Shown: one piece after another, positions 54,691-64,000 of the stretch
Numbering within the stretch: position 1 is the stretch's first letter
How the letters are laid out: each line of letters begins with the position of its first letter
Source of the DNA: Heliocidaris erythrogramma
Taxonomy: Eukaryota > Echinodermata > Echinoidea > Camarodonta > Echinometridae
Direction: 5' to 3'
Length of the DNA stretch: 64,000 nt
NCBI GenBank assembly: GCA_025617745.1
Contig: CM046863.1
Span: forward strand, 7,190,015 to 7,254,014
Notes under the pieces: generated by a model
Database searches by the model: none
Seen by the model: the letters and a program-made list of their open reading frames with translations, nothing else
Told to the model about the DNA's origin: nothing
Translations under genes and position numbers: made by a program

Positions 54691-55921
54691 AAAATGACGT
54701 GATATTGACGTGATATATAAGTCATAGTTTACGTCTTTTTTACGTCCTGTAATTACGTCAATAAGACGACAACTTGCACCAACGCAAGACATCGTGAGGA
54801 CGTCTTATTTTGACGTCATCTTTACGTCTTGCAGGTCACTGAATGACGACTTCATGACGTCTTTTGGGCGTCTTGCAAATCACCAAATGACGACTTTGTG
54901 ACGTCTATTGGACGTCTTGCTGGTCACTAAATGACCACTTTATGACGTCTTTTAGAGGTCTTGCGGGTGGTAAAAAATGACGTGATATTTACGTCGTGAT
55001 TTACGTCTTTTTTACGTCCTGTAATTACGTCAATAAGACGACAACTTGCACCAACGCAAGACATCATGAGGACGTCTTATTTTGACGTCATCTTTACGTC
55101 TTCCAGGTCACTGAATGACGACTTCAAGACGTCTTTTGGACGTCTTGCAAATCACCAAATGACGACTTTTTGACGTTTATTGGACGTCTTGCAGGTCAAT
55201 AAATGACCATTTTATGACGTCTTTTAGAGGTCTTGCGGGTGGTAAAAAAATGACGTGATATTTAAGTCATAGTTTACGTCTTTTTTACGTCCTGTAATTA
55301 CGTAAATAAGACGACAACTTGCACCAACGCAAGACGTCATGAGGACGTCTTATTTTGACGTCATATTTACGTCTTGCAGGTCAGTGAATAACAACTTTAT
55401 GACGTCTTGCAAATCACCAAATGACGACTTTTTGACGTCTTGCAGGTCACTAAATGACCACTTTATGACGTTTTTAGACGTCTTGCGGGTGATAAAAAAT
55501 GACGTGGTATTTACGTCGTGGTTTACGTCTTTTTTACGTCCTGTAATTACGTCAATAAGACGACAACTTGCACCAACGCAAGACATCATGAGGACGTCTT
55601 ATTTTGACGTCATCTTTACGTCTTGCAGGTCAGTGAATGACAGCTTCATGACGTCTTTTAGAGGCCTTGAGTGTGGTAACAAATGACGTGATATGCTAGA
55701 CCCCAAAAGACGTCAAAGAATCGTCATTTGGTGAACTGCAAGATGTCCAAAAGACGTAATAAAGTCGTCATTTAGTGACCTGCAAGACGTAAAGATGACC
55801 TCAGAATAAGACGTCCTCATGACGTCTTGCGTTGGTGCAAGTTTTAGACTTATTGACATAATTACAGGACGTAAAAAAGACTTAAATCACGACTTAAATA
55901 TTACGTCATATTTTACCATCT
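54670..55921. mobile_element. GACGTC foldback element with internal tandem expansion
   Basis: Begins CCCTGATAGCAGAGAGTGG. Four direct units of about 250-273 bp follow, marked by ACGTCTTTTTTACGTCCTGT at 54731, 55003, 55276 and 55525. Each carries GACGACAACTTGCACCAACG, GAGGACGTCTTATTTTGACG and GACGTCTT(T)T spacers. A single unit in inverted orientation closes it at 55700-55921, ending ATTACGTCATATTTTACCA. It is clearly the same family as 14622-16261 but extended by tandem amplification. Very rich in GACGTC and TGACGTCA. Confidence 0.85.
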
Positions 55922-58181
55922 GAACCACTAATTACAATCTGTTTAAGTGTAATGACGACCTGTCAAAAGCATTCATGAGCACATGGATACCAAAATTCAA
56001 AGTACATACATGTACAATCACTGAAAAATAAGTTATGCATAATATACAAGGCAGACATAAAATCAGTTTCACATTTTTAATGCCACTGGTATGAAAATCA
56101 GCTGCAAACATCCATTCATAAAACATACATAACAATGATAATCAAAACTGATGTGTGAGTAATTATATACAGGTATATGTTAACAGGTGGATTATTAAAT
56201 CACACAGTGGGAAACACAAGCTACCCTAATGAAAAGAGTTGTGAAAATGAATGGATTTTTGGCACGAAGTAAAAAAAAGGGTAAGAAAATACATTAAGTA
56301 TTTGAACATTTACCAAAAAAATAGCATCACTGACGAAATTGGAGGGGAAAGTACCTGATTTCTATGGTCTCAAAAATGGTAATGTTGAATGTACATGAAT
56401 TACTAACTCATGAAATAGCTTGAGTATAAGATTTTGTTAAGAATGTTTTGCCTCATTTGCATAAAGTAGAAACTCAAAATGCTGAATTATTTGCAAAGCA
56501 ATTTTTTTTTCAATTTGGGTTTGAATCTAGATCTTGCACCAGAACAATGTTTTATACAAGAACAAGGAAACATAAAGAAAGTTAATTATGGAACGAAATG
56601 CTAGGAATCCATGTAAGACAACAAACCAAATGGTGGAACTGTAATCAGAATAAGTTGGTTCAAAATAATGCAAGTTGATTTACCCTTGAATTTCTTTGAC
56701 AAATATATTTTTCACAAGGAAAAATGCCTGAATGAAGCATATTAATTGTACGTAGCATTTCAGTCCAGTTCATAAGAAATAAATACGCACAACTTGGTGA
56801 CTATGAAAAGTCCATTATTAACATAAACTTCATAGTGGCTCTTTGAATAATTGATGTACATGTATAACTAATGAATTCTCTGTCCTGTGGATTGGCAGAC
56901 GAATATAGTCTTAGGAATAATAAAATAAAAGATTTTGAGTTATGAAAACTGCAACCCTCAATCATTACAAGATATGGCATATTGACAAAATCTAACATGC
57001 TCTTCTCCTAAAGAATATGCCCTATTGCTAAAAATACCCTTTTACATCTACCAATATATTCTGCAAAAAGTATGAAAGTGCTGAAAATTGCATACACAGT
57101 TTCAATTCAGTTCAATTTTATTTTAGTTTCTAATATTTTATATCAAATAAAACTTTGTCATATGTTTAAAGGTTATCAGGAGTACTTGCAGTGTGATTTC
57201 AGTTTGACACTAACTTTACTTTTGAATTGCTTGTCAATTGCCATGTTTTAACTTCAAATTCTACAAATATTTAGGACATTTTAGGTGCTTTATTTTCATG
57301 GAATGTATTCATAAAATGCTTTTAGGTTGGATACAAATGGATGGGAACTCTCTCCATTTTCTTCCATACATTACCAATACTCCAGATGACATTTAAAATG
57401 GACAGAACTGACTGCAGTTTAGTATAAGTTTAAGTTTCATGTCATGCAATCATGAAACAAGTAGAACATTTACATTTTATGTGAATAAAACATTTAGCGC
57501 TCCTTATGGAGATAGAGGCACCGAAATTGTATATGAAATACATGCAAGCATGTGGAATTCTTAAGAGCATCCTAAAAAACAGATAGTTGTTTGAAATATA
57601 GAAGAAATCCACTCCAGAATTTATTCTTCTTATTTCATGAGAAAACATCATACAGAACAGTACAAATGTCAAACAAATCTCCTACAGGAAGATATGACAT
57701 TTCAAAATTTCATTTTTATTTTCTTGACCAGTCCTTGCAAATATTTAAATGGGCGAGTAGATGTCATCACCTCATAATTTTTTTCAAATACACTGTATAT
57801 GGATTTCTAAAAAAACTTTCAGCTCACACTCGTAACACATATCCCCATAGCAAAATGTATTATTTCTCCTTTATTTCGGGCGGTGATATGACAAGTTTTA
57901 GATTCTCATAGCTGAAATATGAAACTTTTGTCATTTCTGTATATGAAAAGGATAGCAAATTGTGAGGCAATGATTTCATCATCTCGCTCATTAAAACACT
58001 AAGGACTGGTCAAAAAGCGTTTTCATGAGTCCCCAAAAATATGAACTTTCATAATGTCATAACTTCCTTATTTCTTATCCAATATCTTTTAGCATTGTTT
58101 CATATTTAATTTGTTTCTGTATGTTTTAAACCTGTAGAGAGGATTCTTTCTTTAATTATTGCCAGTTGTAACTACATCTTT
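55922..58181. other. AT-rich sequence, possible 3' flank/UTR of the minus-strand gene
   Basis: 2.2 kb of AT-rich, apparently non-repetitive sequence. No coding frame was recognised (frames up to about 106 codons lack family resemblance). It lies directly downstream of the last exon of the minus-strand gene; AATAAA-type signals on the minus strand exist (e.g. near 57872), so part of it may be a 3'UTR. Confidence 0.4.
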
Positions 58182-58378
58182 TTACAGATTATTTGAGTAT
58201 TCCTCTGTGTCCATTGGCAAGGCTTCTTCTTCCTCCTGCAGTTCTGGAGTTACAGGCCTCCGAAGCTCCAGATCATTCTTTGGTACGTTTCGATAAATGT
58301 ACTTCAAGTAGTATTGAATGTCACTTTCCGCCTCGTCAAGCGGAGCAGATCTTGTCCGTTCGTTGCCCCTCACAGTCG
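58182..58378 (-). CDS. Terminal exon of DUF4806-like gene
   Basis: Starts after a good acceptor (pyrimidine-rich TTCTATTTCTTTTCCAG, AG at 58379-58380) and ends at TAA 58182-58184. It encodes TVRGNERTRSAPLDEAESDI, QYYLKYIYRNVPKNDLELRR, then an acidic tail (TPELQEEEEALPMDTEEYSN). The GNxRTxSAxxDEAExxIQxxLK pattern fits the end of DUF4806 domains as I remember them. Phase joins exon C (G + CG). Confidence 0.7.
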
Positions 58379-58671
58379 CTGGAAAAGAAATAGAATGTGA
58401 AAGGAAAAAATAATTAAAAATTTAAATATTACCTCTCAGATCCGAAAGATACTGTATTGCTTCACTTCTTTTATGTCTCACATTTAGCAAATACCTGAAA
58501 TACATGGCCTGAAAATAAACTGCAATGGCCTGAATTCAGGCTTTTGCCTGGAAACTGGCATCTTTGTACACATATACTGACCACTAAAATTGTTTTGTAG
58601 ACCTTTCTTTTTTTTTTTCTTTTTGTACCACGGGAGATGGCGAGTTCACTTCTAGGAAACTTTGGCAGTAA

Positions 58672-58829
58672 CAGGCACGGATCCAGAGGGGGGCGCAAGG
58701 GGCGTGCGCCCCCCGCCCGTTTTGTCTGACAAAGTATGCCCCCGGACCCCCTAGATGGCCGTTTGGCTTCGTCAAGCGGAGGGTTCCTCAGTGTGCGCCC
58801 CCTTTCTGAAAATCCTGTATCCGCCCCTG
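58672..58829. mobile_element. Short TIR element (CAGG..GGATCCAG ends) in intron
   Basis: 158 bp with ends CAGGCACGGATCCAGAGGGG and, complemented, CAGGGGCGGATACAGGATTT. The flanking repeat is AGTAA (58667-58671, 58830-58834). GC-rich interior with GGGGCGCAAGGGGCGTGCGCCCC. The minus-strand translation (GADTGFSERGRTLRNPPLDE) is one that recurs in repeats of many invertebrate genomes. Superfamily not assigned (hAT-like end, but the duplication found is 5 bp). Confidence 0.7.
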
Positions 58830-59084
58830 AGTAAAGCTGTTTTTCAATTAAAAACAGAATGCTAGAAGCATATCGAACTTCAAAAGGCACCAGTTCAAAC
58901 ACTGTAATGAAGCTAACAGCCCTTAGAGGTAAAAACATCTCTGAAGATCTTTATCTTAATTTCTGCCTAATGATGCAAACAACAGTCCTTCTAGATTAGG
59001 GCATTATGGCAGTTAAGCAGGGGGAAGGCAAAAAGAGTGAAGCATACAAACATACCTATTTGACAATATTTTGAAACACTGAAA

Positions 59085-59169
59085 ATATATATATATATAT
59101 GTATATATATGTGAAAGAAATTTCGAGAATAACGTTGCGTAGCTCAATCAAAGTTCCCCAGAGCTGTCC

Positions 59170-59217
<48 letters not shown>

Positions 59218-59395
59218 CCCCTAATGGGTACATTAGGAGGACAGTTTTTGTTCTTTTTCTTTGTTCAACTGTCGACCTAATGTAGGGGTCGCTATTATGA
59301 CGGAATAAACTGCATTGTTAGGTGTCGACTTAATGTACCCGTTAGTCAAATATATATATATTATATATATATATATATATCCAAGTTATATATAT
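59085..59395. mobile_element. MITE inserted inside an AT microsatellite, copy 2
   Basis: Element 59218-59347 (130 bp): CCCCTAATGGGTACATTAGG on the left, TAATGTACCCGTTAGTC on the right. (TA)n lies on both sides (about 59173-59213 and 59350-59380). It matches copy 1 at 8780-8930 apart from the extra internal segment there. It sits in an intron of the minus-strand gene. Confidence 0.85.
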
Positions 59396-59546
59396 CCAAG
59401 TTACTTTGTGAAAAATAATGTGGGGGTCCAAAAAATAATTTAAATGTAATCTTCTAGATGTCTGCAACTATCTGCTTATGATTCAAGAAGAAAAGAAAAT
59501 CAACAGACTCTTCTGAAGATGAGAAAATGTATATACATCTAATTAC

Positions 59547-59708
59547 CAAAGATAACATCTATCATCGCCTTATATCCCGAAAACTTGTGCTTCTGCCACG
59601 TTGTCCCATCCAACTGAATTGCACAGACAACTGAGGGTCCATCATTGTGTCCAGCACACGCCTTACTGAATCTTTGGTGGCCCCTCCACATCTCTTTAAG
59701 TATGACAT
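59547..59708 (-). CDS. Exon C of DUF4806-like gene (with apparent compensated frameshift)
   Basis: Acceptor TTTCATTTTTCCAG^ATGTC and donor TTTG^GTAATT; 162 bp, phase 1 at both ends. The in-phase frame is open and reads VILKEMWRGHQRFSKACAGH... through HKFSGYKAMIDVIFG. In the alternative frame the first two thirds read YLKRCGGATKDSVRRVLDTM and DPQLSVQFSWMGQRG. That is strikingly like the core of DUF4806 (L..GG...D..RR.L...M...L...FSW.G), whereas the last third fits the family only in the in-phase frame. I infer one inserted base near or before the exon start and one lost base near 59580-59595. Either the coding frame has drifted, the gene is a pseudogene, or the sequence contains indel errors. 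Confidence 0.65.
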
Positions 59709-60327
59709 CTGGAAAAATGAAAGGGAATAGCAGTAAACATGTATTATTCTCACTTTCATGCATCTTCCTATCTGATTTAAACATGCATAAGATCTCACAA
59801 TTGAAACCGATACTGATTTCAAAAGTTCTTTCAAACTTAATTATTCCAAGCAGAGGTCAATTTCATTATAGGCATGCAAACTCTGGAAGACCTACAAGGT
59901 GGATGCAAAGCATTGTTTTTCCTCCTGCAAGCTCTGTAAACAACCTGAGGCTGAAATTGATAACTATATTGCAAAGAAAATGCATTTAGCAGTAGCTTTG
60001 CAAGCAAGACAAAAACAAATTTAAACTTGCTGGCTGTTTGAAGTCATGACATAGCTGCAGAACAATTAATTGACCTCTCCTGTATGTAATAATGGAAATA
60101 TAATATTCTCCAAAAATAATTGTCAATTTCAATTCTGGAATGAACATGCATGTCACAAACAGTATATTTAATCCAACTTTCTACAATAAACAAATATGCT
60201 GTTGAAATTCTGATAGTTAATTTTCCCAATTAAGTTGAATGTTTGCACAAATAATTGAGTATAAAGTGCAGAAGAAAGTTAATGAATTAACTGTATAACA
60301 CTATTATAAGCAGATAAAGACACTCAC

Positions 60328-60543
60328 AAATTGCTTTTTTTGCAAGATCCTCCTGAAGGATCGTGTTGACCTCACATAAGTCTTGAACGTTATTAAGTGG
60401 AAGAGAGGGTATTCCTTCTGGTATATCAGCAATTTCAGCCACTCTGCCCTTCTCCATTTTGGCACGGATTGCCCCAAGAAGTTTCCGGTTTTCCCTCACC
60501 TCCGACATGACTTCCTCCATCTTATTATGCAATCGTCTCAATT
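60328..60543 (-). CDS. Exon B of DUF4806-like gene
   Basis: Acceptor TTTCAATTTAATTTCAG^AATTG and donor AATTT^GTGAGT; 216 bp, phase 1. It encodes LRRLHNKMEEVMSEVRENRK (a short coiled coil), an Arg/Lys linker, IPEGIPSLPLNNVQDLCEVN and TILQEDLAKKAI. The P-x-LPL-x-(S/N)xxxLxxxNxxL pattern followed by a K-rich end is the usual run-up to a DUF4806 domain. A 7-A run just before the donor is a candidate site for the extra base inferred in exon C. Confidence 0.7.
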
Positions 60544-60847
60544 CTGAAATTAAATTGAAATATGAGAGCATTTATTTTTGTTTCTTTTTTGTATTTTTTC
60601 CTTATTCAATCGTAAATATTGTACATTCCAATCCAATCAGGGTATTTATATAGCACCAATGTCTAGTTGCCTAATCAAAGGCGATGTTGAGACTGAAAAA
60701 ATACCAAAATGTCTCTTTTGATTTCTGCCTGACACCATACAATTTTAGGCAAAGTATTTATTTCCCCCTAATTTTCTACCTTCAATTTCATGACATTTTT
60801 AATTTAGAAACACATTTGATGTGACATTTGGGAGTAAATTTCATAAC

Positions 60848-61003
60848 CTTTGAACTGGGCCATATTTGCCCACGATCTAATCGGCTCATCTCGTGTCATG
60901 CACTGCCGGTTTCCCTGAGCCAAATAGGAACAACATTCATCCAAGGGTTCTCTTGATATTGTGTAGGTGCGATTTTGTTCAGGCAGATGGATGGACCGAC
61001 AAC
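60848..61003 (-). CDS. Exon A of DUF4806-like gene
   Basis: Acceptor ATTATGTTTTCAG^GTTGTC and donor TTCAAAG^GTTATG; 156 bp, phase 1, open in the frame that joins exon B (G + AA). It encodes CRSIHLPEQNRTYTISREPL, DECCSYLAQGNRQCMTRDEP and IRSWANMAQFK. No domain was recognised. All three internal exons (156, 216, 162 bp) are multiples of three with phase-1 boundaries, which supports the gene model. Earlier exons were not found; the intron upstream holds a CACTA MITE and a LINE. Confidence 0.6.
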
Positions 61004-61605
61004 CTGAAAACATAATGCACCTACAAGCCCCAACAGGAGTATAGGCAATAAAAGACAATCATAGAATATGTTTGGTTTGTTTAGAAATTTCGAATTTTTC
61101 ACTCTTTTTTCTGAAATGTACGTATGAACAGATCGAGGTGCCATCATGAATGCCCCCCCCCCCAAGAAAAGAATAAGTGACATAAACTAATAAATAAATC
61201 AAATGAAGGAATAAATTCATCAGAGACTTGCCTGATGGTGCCTTATATTTAAAAGCACTTCACTCTAACTCTAACAGTTTAATATTACAGTAACGTTAGT
61301 AACAATATTATTGGACAAAAAACATAGCCTATAGGGTACACTGCCTAACAGTTAGTATTTAGTCTACTTATTTCGATGTTTACTTCAATGTAAGTAGACT
61401 TAACTCTGGCAGTATTTAAATGATCACTAAATGATAATTTGTAATTGTATATATAATTTTAATGTCCCATGAAAGTGACAAAATACAGCACTCAGCAGAT
61501 GCATAATTTCGACTGTAATGTATAATAACGGTCACTTGACAAATGTGATTGATAGTATACTGACAGTTCTACAAACAGTGTGACTAATAATAACACACGT
61601 TTTCT
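61004..61605. other. Intron sequence of the minus-strand gene
   Basis: AT-rich with a short C-run at about 61147-61158. No exon was recognised; the 95-codon minus frame overlapping exon A is out of phase. Confidence 0.5.
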
Positions 61606-61881
61606 CACTATGAACATGGCGAACAAAGAAGCGGACAAAATATACAGCTCCTCATTGTACCTTCCACACTTGCTCTGGTAGACAAAAGAATATCCCTTCA
61701 TTGCTATTAAGTAAGATTATGTAGAGCAGGTGTCACATGCATATTCACCTGTTCTACTTATCTTACATAATAGCAATGAAGGGATGTTCTTTTGTCTAAC
61801 AGAACAATTGTGGAGGGTACAATGAGGATCTGTATATTTTGTCCGCTCTCTTTTGTCATTGCATGCATCGTGTTCCTAGTG
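61606..61881. mobile_element. CACTA-type MITE, copy 2 (3-bp TSD TCT)
   Basis: 276 bp from CACTATGAACATGGCGAACA to CCTAGTG, with TCT on both sides (61603-61605, 61882-61884). The whole element folds back on itself: GCGGACAAAATATACAGCTC and TCATTGTACC on the left, their complements on the right, and TAGACAAAAGAA...CCCTTCATTGC in the inner arms. Same family as 3637-3859. Confidence 0.85.
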
Positions 61882-61941
61882 TCTATCTGTTACTGTCTTA
61901 GCTACACATAATGCACAGTGTGGTGTGAATACCTAACTTAC

Positions 61942-64000
61942 TTTTTTTTTTTTTTTTTTTTTTTTCAATTCAGTATTTATTTCCAATTCATAAAAATGAA
62001 CAAAGTCATATACAGACAAATAAAAAGGAGAATTAAAACATGTCAATAAAAACATGAACAAAGCAATCAAAAGTAATAGAAAAAGTAGAGTTGTTACATG
62101 GTTGAACATAAATGAATGGAAAAGGGGCATGCACTAAAAAGCCAAGAAAAGGCTTGTATGAACGCACATGCCCAACGTGGATTGATGATTAAAATAATAT
62201 TGCTACCATGGATGCGGTAATTAAGTACAGTACCAAGTAGTAATAATTTAAACAAAAACTAAAATACAATAAACCGAGAAAGTAAAACAGGACAAAATAT
62301 ATAAACACACAACATACATATAGTCATCCTAACATAAATTAATAATTGCTAAGTAATTTCTTTTTGTATTGTCTTTTAAAAGTATTATTAAACTGTGTAT
62401 TAATTCTGCTAAATTCCAAACTATTCCATAAAGTGGGGCCTGTATGTCGTATGGAATATTTAGATCTATCATTTGAGAAGGCCCACCTGTGAAATTGATT
62501 ACGTGATCTGGTAAAATAATTGTGAATATTAGAGTTAATTGAGAACATGTTCATTAAATATGGCGATAGATTATTTGTGTGGTAGCGTTGCATTATTGAA
62601 GCAATTTGAATCCTAGTAATATCTGGAAGTTTAAGTGTTCGTAATGATTTAAATAACAAGGATGTTGGTGCATTATAGTCCGTTTTCATACATATACGTA
62701 TTGCTTTCTTTTGTAAAATAATTATTTTTTGTAAATGGGAAGAATATGTGTTACCCCATATTGAATTACAGTATGATAAATGGGACAAAATATAAGAATT
62801 GTAAAGAGTGAATAATATATAACTAGGTAATTTCAAACGGTTTAGAATTCCAATAAAACGTGATATTTTAACAGAGACTGAAGTAATGTGATCATTCCAA
62901 CATAAGTTATTGTTAAAAATTACTCCTAAAAACTTTACTGAATCATAAAATTTCAATTGGGTTACGTCAACCTTAAGAGATAGGTCAGTCTGATTATATT
63001 GCACACCTTTCTTTTTATAAAAATGGACACACTGAGTTTTACTCGTATTCAAAGAAAGTCTATTGCACTTAAACCAGGCAGAAATTTTGGCAAGATTTCT
63101 ATTTAAAATTTCAAGTAATATATTAATATTATCATGAGAGGCAAGTAGTGACGTATCATCGGCATAAAGAATAAAATGAGGTTCACGGCAAGAGTTAACA
63201 ATATCATTAATATAGATTAAAAATAATAAGGGCCCGAGAATTGAGCCTTGAGGCACACCTGAATTTAATTTCAAGAAAGACGAATGGGCATTGTTGTAGA
63301 CAGTAAATTGTTCTCTGTGTAATAAATATGATTTGAACCAATTAAAAGACACCCCTCTTATACCGTAATATTGCAACTTGTTGAGTAATATATCATGAGA
63401 AAGCGAATCAAAAGCTTTGGAGAGATCCATGAAGACTCCTATAACTTCTTTGCCGGCACTGAGTTCACTAATTATTCTATCATGAATTTCAATAACTGCC
63501 ATTTCTGTAGAGTAATTTTGACGGAAGCCATATTGACTGTCATATAATAAATTGTTGTGTTGTAAAAAACAGTAGAGTCTATTAAAAACTAATTTCTCCA
63601 ATATTTTGGAGAAACATGGTAAAATTGATATTGGGCGGTAGTTGGTAAATTGATTCGGATTGTCCTTTTTAAAAACGGGAACAACTTTGGCTATTTTTAG
63701 TTTAGAGGGTACGAATCCAGTTGTGAGAGATGTGTTGAAAATATATAAAAGTGGATCTATAATAAAGGGCAAGACATATTTCACAACAGATGGATGAATG
63801 TTATCAAATCCACTACTTTTACTAGCTTTAAGTGATTTACCAATGTCTAATATTTCTTTCTTTGTAACTGGTTTAAAGAACAAAGTATGTGAGAGTGGTT
63901 CATTCATATAAGAATGAAACGAATTACAATTGTCTTTATTTAAATCATTACATGTACTTGATCCAACGTTGACAAAATATTGGTTAAAGTTTTCTGCAAT
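61942..64000 (-). mobile_element. Non-LTR retrotransposon (CR1/Jockey group), 3' half
   Basis: Minus-strand LINE that runs off the right edge of the window. From its 3' end: a 24-nt poly(A) tail (T-run 61942-61965), a 3'UTR of about 370 bp (61966-62338) and ORF2 (62339 to edge). The intact ORF and clean tail indicate a young insertion, probably in an intron of the minus-strand gene at 58.2-61.0 kb and in the same orientation. Target-site duplication cannot be seen because the 5' end is outside. Confidence 0.85.
62339..64000 (-). CDS. LINE ORF2 reverse transcriptase, partial at window edge
   Basis: Open for all 1.66 kb; the frame continues upstream of the first ATG (63907) to the edge (AENFNQYFVNVGSS), so the true start is outside. 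Numbered from 63907: KIAKVVPVFKKDN and YRPISILPCFSKILEKL (71-107), motif A VFMDLSKAFDSLSHDILL with catalytic Asp161, motif B SGVPQGSILGPLLFLIYIND (216-235), motif C LYADDTSL with the Asp pair at 250-251, then LSLNTSKTQCV and VKFLGVIFNNNLCW. The C-terminus has YILSHLSYCNSIWG and HTGPTLWNSL. All catalytic residues are present and there is no stop or shift, so this half could be functional. It reverse-transcribes its own RNA at the target site. The endonuclease half lies beyond the window. Confidence 0.9.
   Translation of the reverse strand: MAENFNQYFVNVGSSTCNDLNKDNCNSFHSYMNEPLSHTLFFKPVTKKEILDIGKSLKASKSSGFDNIHPSVVKYVLPFIIDPLLYIFNTSLTTGFVPSKLKIAKVVPVFKKDNPNQFTNYRPISILPCFSKILEKLVFNRLYCFLQHNNLLYDSQYGFRQNYSTEMAVIEIHDRIISELSAGKEVIGVFMDLSKAFDSLSHDILLNKLQYYGIRGVSFNWFKSYLLHREQFTVYNNAHSSFLKLNSGVPQGSILGPLLFLIYINDIVNSCREPHFILYADDTSLLASHDNINILLEILNRNLAKISAWFKCNRLSLNTSKTQCVHFYKKKGVQYNQTDLSLKVDVTQLKFYDSVKFLGVIFNNNLCWNDHITSVSVKISRFIGILNRLKLPSYILFTLYNSYILSHLSYCNSIWGNTYSSHLQKIIILQKKAIRICMKTDYNAPTSLLFKSLRTLKLPDITRIQIASIMQRYHTNNLSPYLMNMFSINSNIHNYFTRSRNQFHRWAFSNDRSKYSIRHTGPTLWNSLEFSRINTQFNNTFKRQYKKKLLSNY

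Noticed and set aside
54670..55921. CRISPR array
   Set aside because: Eukaryotic context, repeat units of about 270 bp with no spacer/short-repeat alternation, no cas genes.
60896..61183. Alternative frame of exon A (reading NVVPIWLRETGSA) as a DUF4806 N-terminal VP-W motif
   Set aside because: Only the other frame joins exon B in phase without a stop; the resemblance is too short to argue for another frameshift.

Overview
This is a window of animal nuclear DNA. There are no operons. Real genes appear as exons with GT/AG splice sites. The window is AT-rich and filled with Penelope-like elements, LINEs, foldback and TIR-type short transposons, minisatellites and many long G or C homopolymers. 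This mixture, plus an interferon-inducible-GTPase-like gene, best fits a marine invertebrate; an echinoderm such as a sea urchin is my guess, but nothing here proves it.

Layout. 1-8.1 kb: two minisatellite arrays built on the palindrome CCCATATGGG, a CACTA-type MITE, an inverted Penelope-like (PLE) 3' end and a TGTGACCC-type TIR element. 8.1-13.5 kb: a MITE inside an AT microsatellite, a minus-strand PLE remnant, a 75-bp inverted repeat, then an almost full-length plus-strand PLE with terminal direct repeats and a hammerhead-like motif. 14.6-16.3 kb: a 1.6-kb foldback element rich in GACGTC. 16.7-18.9 kb: a dispersed repeat whose inverted partner lies at 31.5-33.0 kb; the first copy carries a TTAA-flanked MITE and the second preserves the empty site. 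19.35-20.66 kb: a head-to-head pair of gene first exons, one encoding a coiled-coil P-loop GTPase. 21-30 kb: nested transposons, including a Tx1/L1-like LINE split by a second TTAA MITE. 31-34.8 kb: repeats and a LINE remnant. 35.8-36.1 kb: a compact candidate gene (octamer, TATA box, 48-codon ORF, AATAAA). 36.2-43.5 kb: near-identical tandem duplications and a 3.4-kb inverted-repeat-bounded unit. 44.8-51.1 kb: duplicated units, foldbacks and a 1.6-kb purine-rich minisatellite. 52.0-53.0 kb: a LINE endonuclease pseudogene. 54.4-55.9 kb: a GACGTC tandem/foldback array. 58.2-61.0 kb: the four 3'-terminal exons of a minus-strand gene with DUF4806-like features. 61.9-64.0 kb: the 3' half of a LINE with an intact reverse transcriptase, cut by the window edge.

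Host genes supported here are the GTPase, its divergent neighbour, the DUF4806-like gene and, more tentatively, the small TATA/octamer gene. Most other long ORFs are transposon-derived or are translations of tandem repeats. No CRISPR array, rRNA gene or convincing tRNA gene was seen.
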